From Lachnospiraceae bacterium (GTDB lineage: Bacteria > Bacillota > Clostridia > Lachnospirales > Lachnospiraceae): 64,000 bases of DNA. Numbering within the stretch: position 1 is the first letter of the stretch; each line of letters opens with the position of its first letter. A model generated the notes under the pieces. The model was given only the letters and a program-made list of their open reading frames with translations. It made no database searches and was not told where the DNA came from. The position numbers and the translations under genes were made by a program. This document shows, piece by piece, positions 41,660-49,671 of this stretch. Location of the stretch: positions 1-64,000 of the forward strand of contig JAFSRP010000016.1 in assembly GCA_017446045.1 (NCBI GenBank), given 5' to 3'.

Positions 41660-44119
41660 ATGTATCAGGTAGTAAAGAGAGACGGAAAGATCGCAGAGTT
41701 CAACATCGGCAAGATCAGTGCCGCTATCACCAAGGCGTTCGAGGCGCTCGGCAAGCAGTATCATCCCAGTGTCATCGAGCTTATTTCCCTGCACGTCACG
41801 TCCGATTTCGAGAGCAAGGTCAAGGACGGCAAGATCACGGTCGAGGAGATCCAGGACAGCGTGGAGAAAGTCCTTTCCGAGTCCGGTTACGCAGACGTTG
41901 CGAAGGCCTATATCCTGTATCGCAGACAGCGTGAGAAGGTCAGGAACATCAATTCCACTCTCCTCAACTATAAGGACCTGGTCGACAATTACCTCAAGAT
42001 CAACGACTGGCGCGTCAAGGAGAATTCCACCGTCACCTATTCCGTCGGCGGACTCATCCTTTCCAACTCCGGCGCCATCACTGCAAACTACTGGCTCAGC
42101 GAGGTCTATGACGACGAGATCGCGGACGCGCACCGCAACGCTTCCATTCATCTGCACGACCTTTCCATGCTGACCGGCTACTGCGCCGGCTGGAGCCTGA
42201 AGCAGCTGATCCAGGAAGGTCTCGGCGGCGTTCCCGGCAAGATCACGTCCTCCCCGGCGAACCACCTTTCCACCCTCTGCAACCAGATGGTCAACTTCCT
42301 GGGCATCATGCAGAACGAGTGGGCGGGCGCGCAGGCGTTCTCCTCCTTCGACACCTACCTTGCCCCCTTCGTCAAGGTGGACAACCTGTCCCAGAAGGAA
42401 GTCAAGCAGTGCGTGCAGTCCTTTGTCTATGGCGTCAACACCCCGAGCCGCTGGGGCACGCAGGCTCCCTTCTCCAACATTACCCTCGACTGGGTGGTGC
42501 CGGCTGACATGAAGAACCTTCCGGCGATCATCGGCGGCAGGGAGATGGACTTTACCTACGGTGACTGCCAGAAGGAAATGGATATGGTCAACAAGGCCTT
42601 CATCGAGATCATGATCGAAGGCGACGCCAACGGACGCGGTTTCCAGTATCCCATTCCGACCTACTCCATTACCCGCGATTTCGACTGGAGCGAGACCGAG
42701 AACAACAAGCTCCTCTTTGAAATGACCGCCAAGTACGGCACCCCGTACTTCTCCAACTACATCAACTCCGACATGGAGCCCAGCGATGTACGTTCCATGT
42801 GCTGCCGCCTGCGTCTCGACCTGCGCGAGCTCCGCAAGAAGTCCGGCGGATTCTTCGGATCCGGCGAGTCGACCGGTTCCATCGGCGTCGTGACGATCAA
42901 CATGCCGAGGATCGCCTACCTTGCAAAGGACGAGAAGGACTTCTACGCACGCCTGGACAACCTGATGGATATCTCCGCGCGCTCCCTGAAGACCAAGCGT
43001 ACCGTCATCACGAAGCTTCTGGAGCAGGGACTCTATCCCTACACCAAGCGTTACCTGGGCACCTTCGAGAACCATTTCTCCACGATCGGCCTGATCGGCA
43101 TGAACGAGGTCGGACTCAACGCGAAGTGGCTCCGCGCCGACCTGACCGACGAGCGTGTACAGCGCTTCACCCGCGATGTGCTGAACCACATGCGTGAGCG
43201 CCTGTCCGACTACCAGGAGAAGTACGGCGACCTCTACAACCTTGAGGCGACTCCGGCCGAGTCCACGACCTACCGTTTCGCGAAGCATGACAAGGAAGTC
43301 TATCCGGATATCATTACCGCCAACATGAACGGTACGCCGTACTACACCAACTCCTCCCATCTGCCGGTAGGATTCACGGAGGACGTGTTCTCCGCACTGG
43401 ACATCCAGGACGACCTGCAGACCTTGTACACTTCCGGTACGGTCTTCCACGCCTTCCTCGGCGAGAAGCTTCCGGACTGGAAGGCAGCAGCGGCGCTGGT
43501 ACGCAAGATCGCCGAGAACTACAAGCTTCCGTACTATACCATGTCCCCGACCTACTCCGTATGCCGGGAGCACGGATACCTGACCGGAGAGCAGACCGTC
43601 TGCCCGCACTGCGGACAGAAGACCGAGGTCTACAGCCGCATCACCGGCTACTATCGTCCGGTCCAGAACTGGAACGACGGCAAGGCACAGGAGTACAAGG
43701 ACCGCCGGGTATACAACATCGGCCGTTCCGTCCTGACCCATACCGGACCGAATCCGGCGCCCGTGGACGAGCCGCTGCGCCAGCCCGCTGAGGCTGCGGA
43801 GGCAGGATCCGGCCAGTACATCAACAAGATCCACGAAGCGATCGATACGATCGAGCACGGCATGCCGGCAGCTGCGGCAGCGCAGCAGGATGACAGCGTT
43901 ATCCTCTTCAAGACGCCGACCTGCCCGAACTGCAAGGCCGCAGGCGCGCTCCTGGATAAGGCAGGCGTTTCCTACACTGTCCTCAATGCCAACGAGGAGC
44001 CGGATCTGGTAGAGAAGTACGGCGTAAAGCAGGCGCCCACACTGGTACTGGTGCACGGAGATTCCTTTGAAAAGTTCCGCGGCGTGTCCGATATCCGCGG
44101 CTGGCTGAAGAACCGCTGA
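41660..44119 (+). CDS. nrdD: Anaerobic (class III) ribonucleotide reductase with fused C-terminal redoxin domain
   Basis: 819 residues. It reduces ribonucleoside triphosphates to deoxy forms by glycyl-radical chemistry. An N-terminal ATP-cone (about 1-90, V-V-K-R-D-G-K) precedes the catalytic barrel. The zinc region has cysteines near 635, 648 and 651 (C-P-H-C-G), and glycyl-radical residue G663 lies in R-I-T-G-Y-Y-R-P. After a linker (about 715-745) comes a thioredoxin/glutaredoxin-like domain with C755-P-N-C758 and A-P-T-L-V-L, so the substrate reductant may be built in. The ATG at 41660 is preceded by CAGGGG. trxB follows 170 bases downstream and a radical-SAM activase lies nearby on the other strand. 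Confidence 0.93.
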   Translation: MYQVVKRDGKIAEFNIGKISAAITKAFEALGKQYHPSVIELISLHVTSDFESKVKDGKITVEEIQDSVEKVLSESGYADVAKAYILYRRQREKVRNINSTLLNYKDLVDNYLKINDWRVKENSTVTYSVGGLILSNSGAITANYWLSEVYDDEIADAHRNASIHLHDLSMLTGYCAGWSLKQLIQEGLGGVPGKITSSPANHLSTLCNQMVNFLGIMQNEWAGAQAFSSFDTYLAPFVKVDNLSQKEVKQCVQSFVYGVNTPSRWGTQAPFSNITLDWVVPADMKNLPAIIGGREMDFTYGDCQKEMDMVNKAFIEIMIEGDANGRGFQYPIPTYSITRDFDWSETENNKLLFEMTAKYGTPYFSNYINSDMEPSDVRSMCCRLRLDLRELRKKSGGFFGSGESTGSIGVVTINMPRIAYLAKDEKDFYARLDNLMDISARSLKTKRTVITKLLEQGLYPYTKRYLGTFENHFSTIGLIGMNEVGLNAKWLRADLTDERVQRFTRDVLNHMRERLSDYQEKYGDLYNLEATPAESTTYRFAKHDKEVYPDIITANMNGTPYYTNSSHLPVGFTEDVFSALDIQDDLQTLYTSGTVFHAFLGEKLPDWKAAAALVRKIAENYKLPYYTMSPTYSVCREHGYLTGEQTVCPHCGQKTEVYSRITGYYRPVQNWNDGKAQEYKDRRVYNIGRSVLTHTGPNPAPVDEPLRQPAEAAEAGSGQYINKIHEAIDTIEHGMPAAAAAQQDDSVILFKTPTCPNCKAAGALLDKAGVSYTVLNANEEPDLVEKYGVKQAPTLVLVHGDSFEKFRGVSDIRGWLKNR

Positions 44120-44289
44120 TCCAAAGGCCTGATCTGAGCAGGACCAAAGCTGATCCAAGACCGGCCTAAGGCCCGGCCGGGGCCTGCGTATGGAAATCAA
44201 GAACTCATTGATACCGGGATCTTCATTCTTCCGGAAGGAGGATGGGGATCCCGGGTCTGCATATCAGGGATATCTGAGGGGTTTAGACT

Positions 44290-45240
44290 ATGTACGATAT
44301 AATCATCGTCGGCGGCGGGCCGGCAGGCATGACGGCAGCACTCTACGCGCTCCGTTACGGCAAGTCCGTACTCATTATTGAAAAGACCGGGTTCGGCGGG
44401 CAGATCACCCATGCCCCGAGAGTGGAGAATTACCCCGGGACCGCAACCATGAGCGGCAATGAATTTGCCGAGAAGATGCTCGATCAGATCCTCGCGCAGG
44501 GCGCGGAGATCGAGTTTGCGGCCGTGACCGGCGTAAGGCAGATCCCGGGCGGGGAGGGTACGGCTCCTTCATTTGAAGTCGATACGGAAGACGACGGCAG
44601 CAGGACGGCCAGGGCGGTCATCCTTGCCACCGGCGTCAGGCACCGTACGCTCGGACTTCCCGGAGAGGAAGAACTGACTGGAGAAGGGGTGTCGTACTGT
44701 GCGGTCTGTGACGGGGACTTTTACGCCGGAAAGACGGTGTGTGTCGTAGGCGGAGGCGATGCCGCCCTGCAGGAGGCGATCCTGCTTTCGGAGAAGTGCC
44801 GGGAGGTCATCGTGTTGCATCGCAGAGCGTTCTTTACTGGGGAAACGAGACTGCAGGAGATCCTGGAGGCGCGGCCCAATGTACGCACCGTAATGGAAGT
44901 GCGGATCCGCAGGCTCCTGACAGATGAGGCCGGGAGCTTCTGCGGTGTTGAGACAGAGCGCGCGGACGGCAACGGCACGGAAGGAAGTGTCCCGGCGGTC
45001 ATCCCCTGTGACGGGCTGTTCGTCTCGATCGGGCAGATCCCGGAGAATGAATGTTTCGCCGCCGTCGGAGACCTCGACGCGCACGGATATTTTGACGCGG
45101 ACGAGCGCTGCGTCACAAGGACACCGGGCGTGTTTACCGCGGGAGACTGCCGGACAAAGGAGGTTCGTCAGCTGACGACGGCCGTCGGCGACGGCGCAGT
45201 CGCAGCATTGGCTGCCTGCCGGTATATCGACAGGCTCTGA
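44290..45240 (+). CDS. trxB: Thioredoxin reductase family protein
   Basis: 316 residues, standard TrxB size. The FAD-binding G-G-G-P-A-G-M-T-A-A is at 8-17, the redox-active C137-A-V-C140-D-G-D motif is intact, and the NAD(P)H-binding V-V-G-G-G-D-A-A-L-Q-E-A follows. G-V-F-T-A-G-D-C closes the FAD site. It reduces a thioredoxin- or glutaredoxin-like protein with NADPH or, in some clostridial types, ferredoxin. Being next to nrdD, whose C-terminus carries a C-P-N-C redoxin domain, it may re-reduce that domain. In the second nucleotide site, H-R-R-A is consistent with NADPH use. Confidence 0.88.
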   Translation: MYDIIIVGGGPAGMTAALYALRYGKSVLIIEKTGFGGQITHAPRVENYPGTATMSGNEFAEKMLDQILAQGAEIEFAAVTGVRQIPGGEGTAPSFEVDTEDDGSRTARAVILATGVRHRTLGLPGEEELTGEGVSYCAVCDGDFYAGKTVCVVGGGDAALQEAILLSEKCREVIVLHRRAFFTGETRLQEILEARPNVRTVMEVRIRRLLTDEAGSFCGVETERADGNGTEGSVPAVIPCDGLFVSIGQIPENECFAAVGDLDAHGYFDADERCVTRTPGVFTAGDCRTKEVRQLTTAVGDGAVAALAACRYIDRL

Positions 45241-45283
45241 GAAAGCTGCCAGGCTCTGAGAAATAATGAAATGAAGAAATGAA

Positions 45284-45312
45284 AGATCCCGGGGATGCAG
45301 TCCCCGGGATCT
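45284..45312 (+). terminator. Perfect 12-bp hairpin after trxB
   Basis: AGATCCCGGGGA (45284-45295) pairs with TCCCCGGGATCT (45301-45312), loop TGCAG. The T-run is weak on this strand; it may work with the convergent terminator below. Confidence 0.65.
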
Positions 45313-45381
45313 TCAGGTTCTGACTACAGGACGAAACGCATTGGTCTGAACTGTCGTTTTTTCCAATTTAACGCAAAAAGA

Positions 45382-45406
45382 GATCCGGGGAGTTTATCCC
45401 CGGATC
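45382..45406 (-). terminator. Terminator of the HU gene
   Basis: On the minus strand GATCCGGGG and CCCCGGATC (45406-45382) form a hairpin followed by TCTTTTTG, 23 bases after the HU stop codon. Confidence 0.8.
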
Positions 45407-45428
45407 GAAATACTTAATTACTGTCTGA

Positions 45429-45704
45429 TCAAGCGTTGATAGCTTCCTTCAGAGCCTTCGCTGCGGTGAACTTAGCAACCTTGCATGCCGGAGACTTCAT
45501 CTTCTTGCCGGTTCTGGGGTTACGAACTTCTCTTGCTGCTCTCTCTGCAGCCTTAAAAGAACCAAGCTCCGGGATCTGGACCTTGCCGCCGTCCTTCAGT
45601 TCGCCCTGAATGGTAGCAGTAAGAGCCTTGATGACCTTCTCGATATCCTTCTTGGTTACGCCGGTATCCTGTGCGATAGCTGTCACGAGTTCGCCTTTGT
45701 TCAT
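45429..45704 (-). CDS. hup: HU family DNA-binding protein
   Basis: 91 residues, the usual HU length. It is a small basic dimer that bends and compacts chromosomal DNA. The start M-N-K-G-E-L-V, the helix region, and the arm segment G-S-F-K-A-A-E-R-A-A-R-E-V-R-N-P-R-T-G-K, with the intercalating proline in R-N-P, are all present. A strong GGAGG site precedes the ATG on the minus strand. In many Clostridia, hup lies between mfd/mazG and rqcP, which fits this neighbourhood although here it is inverted relative to mfd and separated by nrdD-trxB. Confidence 0.96.
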   Translation of the reverse strand: MNKGELVTAIAQDTGVTKKDIEKVIKALTATIQGELKDGGKVQIPELGSFKAAERAAREVRNPRTGKKMKSPACKVAKFTAAKALKEAINA

Positions 45705-45852
45705 TGATTATTCCCTCCTGAAAAAAACTGTCTGCAAATTGATTTGCTCTTACTCATTTATAAAGGTTTTACGGAGCAATGTCAAGCGCAGAGCCTTGGT
45801 TGGAGCCAAAAAAATATAAATGTGGGTAAGAATATCCAAAATGGCCGGTATT

Positions 45853-46554
45853 TTACAGGTCAACGCCCCGAATCTGGGTGTCCGGGACATACTTCCGGGC
45901 AATGCGGGCATAGTCCTGCAGGGATCTGACGGAGGGGGCGTGGAGGCCTTCGAAGGGGACGGAGTCACGGTCCGTGAAGCATTGCAGGAAATAGCGGCGC
46001 GCGCCGAGGATCATCTGCCCGATCTCCTCAAAGTCTGCTGCCTCATGGAACTCCTGCACGACCGTCGTGCGGAATTCATAATCGATATTCCCGCCGACCA
46101 GGAGGGTAATGCTCTCCTGGAGAGGTCTCAGATCCAGGGACTGCATGCCGGAGGTCACGGCGTATTTGGCGGGGCTGTTCTTGATATCCATGGCAACATA
46201 GTCGACGAGGCCCTCCTCCATCAGCCGGTGGAGCATGGACGGTCGGAAGCCGTTGGTATCGAGCTTGACAGCAAAGCCGAGGTCACGGATCGCTCTGAGA
46301 AGGTCCGGGAGCGAATCATGAAGGCAGGGCTCCCCGCCGGTGACGGCGACCCCGTCCAGCAGGCCCTGACGTTTTTTCAGAAACTTGAAAAGCTCCGCGT
46401 CATCCATGACCGGCTTAGCGCTGCCGTCCGCCAGCTCAAAATTGTGGCAGAACGGGCAGCGGAGGTCACACCCTCCGAGAAACACTGTACATGCGACATG
46501 TCCCGGAAAATCCAGGAGCGTCATCTTCTGCAAACCATGAATCAACATTGTCAT
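45853..46554 (-). CDS. nrdG: Radical SAM activating enzyme for anaerobic ribonucleotide reductase
   Basis: 233 residues of the radical-SAM activase family (NrdG2/TIGR02495-like). The 4Fe-4S/SAM motif is C29-D-L-R-C33-P-F-C36. It is followed by T-G-G-E-P-C-L (the GGE SAM-binding motif) and K-L-D-T-N-G-F. It would install the glycyl radical on NrdD using SAM and an electron donor. The N-terminus I-H-G-L-Q-K-M-T-L-L-D-F-P-G matches this group well. It lies 1.7 kb from nrdD on the opposite strand, so the two are not cotranscribed. A partner other than NrdD cannot be excluded. Confidence 0.85.
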   Translation of the reverse strand: MTMLIHGLQKMTLLDFPGHVACTVFLGGCDLRCPFCHNFELADGSAKPVMDDAELFKFLKKRQGLLDGVAVTGGEPCLHDSLPDLLRAIRDLGFAVKLDTNGFRPSMLHRLMEEGLVDYVAMDIKNSPAKYAVTSGMQSLDLRPLQESITLLVGGNIDYEFRTTVVQEFHEAADFEEIGQMILGARRYFLQCFTDRDSVPFEGLHAPSVRSLQDYARIARKYVPDTQIRGVDL

Positions 46555-46611
46555 AATCCCTCAAAAAATGAGCGGCCGGGCGGTAAGCACCGGCACAAAA
46601 CAGCAGGTATC

Positions 46612-46648
46612 CAAAAACAAGACCCGAAGCGTCATAACGTTTCGGGTC
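46612..46648 (-). terminator. Terminator of the ftsB/divIC-like gene
   Basis: On the minus strand GACCCGAAACG and CGCTTCGGGTC (46648-46621) form a hairpin followed by TTGTTTTTGG, directly after the stop codon. Confidence 0.85.
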
Positions 46649-46650
46649 CG

Positions 46651-46965
46651 TCAGTCATCCTTCTCTTTGAGAAGCACCTCGTCCGGGTTCAGCAGTCCCA
46701 GCTTATCCCGGGCGACCTCCTCAATGTATTGTTTGGTCGTCACATACTTTTTTCGCTCGTTCAGGATCTCCGTGCGTTGCTCCTCGTCCGAGATCTGCCG
46801 CTCGAGGGCCTGTTCGCGCTCGATATACGCACGCTGCTGGTCCCGCATCTCGCGGGAATCGATATAAACAGTAGACGCGACAACAGCAATCAGCAGCGTA
46901 AGGCCGATCATCGCCAAGCCGCCATTCATACTGGTCTTTTTCTGTTTATTCTGCGTACGTGCCAT
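46651..46965 (-). CDS. FtsB/DivIC family cell-division protein
   Basis: 104 residues. A basic N-terminus (M-A-R-T-Q-N-K-Q-K-K) leads to one membrane helix (about 15-34), then an extracytoplasmic coiled coil (E-Q-A-L-E-R-Q-I-S-D-E-E-Q-R) and the family's closing Y-I-E-E-V-A-R-D-K-L-G-L-L-N-P-D-E motif. These bitopic proteins join the septal complex with FtsL and DivIB/FtsQ. The ATG at 46965 is preferred over an earlier in-frame ATG at 47016 because it starts just before the basic stretch; ribosome site evidence is weak for both. divIC lies near rqcP in Bacillus and Clostridia, supporting the call. Confidence 0.88.
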   Translation of the reverse strand: MARTQNKQKKTSMNGGLAMIGLTLLIAVVASTVYIDSREMRDQQRAYIEREQALERQISDEEQRTEILNERKKYVTTKQYIEEVARDKLGLLNPDEVLLKEKDD

Positions 46966-47067
46966 AGTCCGTTCCGTGAAACCTGAAGATAAGTATACAT
47001 AATTCATTATAAACAAAGATCAGGAAAAGGCAATCCCTTGAAGTATTACGATTTTCTGACATAGCCG

Positions 47068-47377
47068 TAACTATTCAGTACTCCGGAGCGGCAGGGGACG
47101 AAATAATGCTTGCATTAATTTCGGCCCCTGCTGGTACGGAAACTGCGTAGCAGACGGCAAACGGATGAGCAAGAAGGCCGAAGGCCGGATTGCGAATCAG
47201 GTTGCCGGGTACTGAATAGTTAAAAGGATTCGGCGGCAAACGGATGAGCAAGGAGGCCGAAGGCCGGATTGCGAATCAGGTTGCCGGGTACTGAATAGTT
47301 AAAAGGATTCGGCGGCAAACGGATGAGCAAGAAGGCCGGAGGCCGGATTGCAAATCAGTTTGGCGGGTACTGAATAG
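47068..47377. repeat. 79-bp tandem repeats plus inverted-end element
   Basis: This fills the 412-base gap between ftsB/divIC and the TPR gene. ACGGATGAGC begins at 47161, 47240 and 47319, giving three 79-base copies that each end in TACTGAATAGTT. The inverse ACTATTCAGTA occurs at 47069, so the first unit (47068-47221) has inverted ends. Inside it a long hairpin is formed by GCAGGGG-x-CGAAAT and the matching TTTCGGCCCCTGC (about 47090-47130). Copies differ at a few positions only. No coding sequence is supported. Confidence 0.8.
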
Positions 47378-48220
47378 TTAATGAGACGAATTCTCCTTAT
47401 AGATCTCCTCCGCCTGCCGTTCCAGTGACTGCGCGGTCAGGAAGTATCCGTAATAGGAAAAGGTCGGGGCGCATTTTTCGCAGACGAAGGCATAGTAGCC
47501 GTCATGCGGGATCCCGGGCGTGGCGAGGAGCTCTTCGGCGCGGTCCAGGAGCGCAAAGATACGCGCCTCGCCGTCCGCAAGCCCCAGTTCGTCCTCGACG
47601 GCATTGGCCATGTTGAGGAAGGTGATGGCCTGCTCCAGCACGCCGTTCTCGACCCGGCCCATCATGTCGACAGCCTTGTTCCAAAGCGTTTCCGCCTCAC
47701 GGAATCTCCCGAGGGATGCTTCCGCGAGCGCCATGTTGTTATAGAGGCCCCCGAGGAGCTCCGGCGCGGTTCCGGATATGGACTCATAGACCCTGCGGGC
47801 TTCCTCGAATAACGCAATGGCTGCTTCGGTCTCCCCAAATGCCTGGTGCGCCGTAGCGGCATTGACATAACTGGTGCCCGCGCTGATCGTGTCTTCCATT
47901 CCGAGCGCCTTCAGCAGGCTTATCGCCTGGCCGGCATTGAAAAGAGACTTTTCACGGTCACCGGTCTTGCGGTAATGCCCGGTGAGCTCGTTGCGGATCA
48001 TCAGCTCACCGCGGCGGTCTCCGCCCAGCCTGGCTTCCTCCAGCCAGTAGAGCAGGTGCCGCTCGGCGCCGGCATAGTCCCGGCGGCTCATATATTCATT
48101 CATTTTTTCCACGATGCGCTTCTGCGGGACGCTTTTGATCTCCGGCTCCATGCCGTAGGGCGTTTCACACAGCAGGCAGCGGGGTTCCGCATAATCTTCC
48201 TTGCGAAGCTCCTCAGCCAT
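47378..48220 (-). CDS. Tetratricopeptide repeat protein
   Basis: 280 residues. About five TPR helix pairs lie between residues 30 and 235, recognisable by patterns such as A-G-A-E-R-H-L-L-Y-W, A-x-x-A-I-A-L-F-E-E-A-R-R-V-Y and L-G-R-F-R-E-A-E-T-L-W-N-K-A. The N-terminus has C-L-L-C (15-18) and the C-terminus C-E-K-C (about 251-254), two cysteine pairs that could share a metal ion. No signal peptide. Function unknown; a protein-protein adaptor is likely. The next gene on the other strand is rqcP; a DUF4037 gene of similar lineage-limited type lies beyond it. Confidence 0.8.
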   Translation of the reverse strand: MAEELRKEDYAEPRCLLCETPYGMEPEIKSVPQKRIVEKMNEYMSRRDYAGAERHLLYWLEEARLGGDRRGELMIRNELTGHYRKTGDREKSLFNAGQAISLLKALGMEDTISAGTSYVNAATAHQAFGETEAAIALFEEARRVYESISGTAPELLGGLYNNMALAEASLGRFREAETLWNKAVDMMGRVENGVLEQAITFLNMANAVEDELGLADGEARIFALLDRAEELLATPGIPHDGYYAFVCEKCAPTFSYYGYFLTAQSLERQAEEIYKENSSH

Positions 48221-48448
48221 CGTTCTTACACTCCTTTGATCCTGTGAATACGGGTCTGTTTATGCATCATTTCCCGAAGGAAAGCGGTATCCCCCGGTCT
48301 TCCCTTTTGCGAAGAGTATACCACCAAACCGGGCAGCCGGGAAAGCATTCGTGACAGCGCGTATGAAACTTCCCCCCGCAACTTTAAAAGAATGCGGAAA
48401 TCTGATACAATGTCAGCGTGCTGAGTCATGAAAAGGAGTGATCATTAT

Positions 48449-48688
48449 ATGAGACTGGATAAATACCTGAAGGTTTCCCGCCTGATCAAGCGCCGGACAG
48501 TTGCCTGCGATGCGTGCAATGCAGGGCGCGTATCTGTCAACGGCAAGCCCCAGAAGGCTTCCTATGAGGTGAAGGTAGGCGACCGCATCGAGATCGGTTT
48601 CGGAGAACGTCTGGTCGCCGTGGAGGTCACCGCGATCGAAGAAACACAGAAAAAAGACGAAGCAAAGGAACTGTATAAATACATCTGA
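48449..48688 (+). CDS. rqcP: RqcP/YabO S4-domain RNA-binding protein
   Basis: 79 residues, a single S4 domain (M-R-L-D-K-Y-L-K-V-S-R-L-I-K-R-R, then G-R-V-S-V-N-G-K). In Bacillus subtilis RqcP (YabO) stabilises peptidyl-tRNA on obstructed 50S subunits while RqcH adds alanine tails. The length and N-terminus fit RqcP closely. ATG 48449 has AAAGGAGTG at 9 bases upstream, while an in-frame ATG at 48428 lies before the ribosome site. It lies in the expected mfd-to-ftsH neighbourhood. The DUF4037 gene follows after 16 bases, so they are cotranscribed. Confidence 0.92.
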   Translation: MRLDKYLKVSRLIKRRTVACDACNAGRVSVNGKPQKASYEVKVGDRIEIGFGERLVAVEVTAIEETQKKDEAKELYKYI

Positions 48689-48704
48689 GCGTGGGGAGGC
48701 GGCA

Positions 48705-49646
48705 TTGAAAGGACTGGAATTATCCCGGAAATACTTCGAGGAATACGGACTTCCCATGCTGGAAGAAGGCTTTCCGGAGCTGATGGATCAGCTGGCGGCA
48801 GGCCTGTTCGGCAGCGGGTCGGAGTGCTTCGGATTTGACGACGAGATCTCCCGGGACCATGATTTTGAGCCCGGGTTCTGTATCCTGCTGCCGGATGAGT
48901 CCCTGGTGGACCGCCGGCAGGAATTTCAGCTCGAGCGCGCATATGCCCGTCTTCCGAAGGAATTTATGGGCTGCAGGCGCCTTACGATGCAGCCGGTCGG
49001 AGGCGCGCGGCACGGTGTTTTCCGGACCGCGGCATATTTTCTGGAAAAGACCGGCAGTCCCGACGGAAGACTGAGCACGGAGGCATGGCTCCGCGTCCCG
49101 GAGCATGCGCTTGCGGAAGCGGTGAACGGGGAATTGTATCTGGACCGCCGCGGGGAGGTGTCGGAGATCCGGCAGCGTCTCGCCTATTATCCGGAGGATA
49201 TCCGGCTGAAGAAACTGGCGGGGCATCTCCTGCTCATGGCCCAGGCCGGCCAGTATAACTATCAGCGCAGCATCCGGCACGGAGAGGAAGCGGCGGCACA
49301 GCTCGCGGTGTTCGAGTTCGTAAAGAGCGCCATAGCGGTGATCTTCCTGCTGAACCGCCGGTACCAGCCATACTATAAATGGAGCTTCCGGGCGCTCCGC
49401 GAGCTCCCGCTCCTGTCCCTGGAGGCGGAGCTTCTGGAGTACCTGCTGACGACGGGCAATGATGCGGAGACCGCGGAAGAAAAGTACAATGTCATAGAAG
49501 GCATTGCCGCGGACGTGATCGACGAGCTGATGGCAAGGGAACTGACGGCGGCCAACTGCGGCGATCTGGAAAAGCACGCCTACTCGGTCAATGACCGGAT
49601 CGCAGACGCCGGGCTTCGCAACATGCACATCCTGGCGGCGGTATGA
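48705..49646 (+). CDS. DUF4037 domain protein (nucleotidyltransferase-like)
   Basis: 313 residues. The N-terminal part resembles nucleotidyltransferase folds, with G-S-G-S-E near residues 36-40 and an acidic F-G-F-D-D-E-I-S-R-D-H-D-F segment that could bind metal. The DUF4037 helical domain (about 130-300) has R-L-A-Y-Y-P-E-D-I-R-L-K-K-L and L-L-N-R-R-Y-Q-P-Y-Y-K-W. Activity is not established; transfer of a nucleotide to a small molecule or RNA is one possibility. The TTG start at 48705 is chosen because GGGGAGG is 5 bases upstream. It is between rqcP and tilS in one transcription unit. Confidence 0.82.
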   Translation: MKGLELSRKYFEEYGLPMLEEGFPELMDQLAAGLFGSGSECFGFDDEISRDHDFEPGFCILLPDESLVDRRQEFQLERAYARLPKEFMGCRRLTMQPVGGARHGVFRTAAYFLEKTGSPDGRLSTEAWLRVPEHALAEAVNGELYLDRRGEVSEIRQRLAYYPEDIRLKKLAGHLLLMAQAGQYNYQRSIRHGEEAAAQLAVFEFVKSAIAVIFLLNRRYQPYYKWSFRALRELPLLSLEAELLEYLLTTGNDAETAEEKYNVIEGIAADVIDELMARELTAANCGDLEKHAYSVNDRIADAGLRNMHILAAV

Positions 49647-49671
49647 CCGGCATGGATACGAACGCTTGGAA

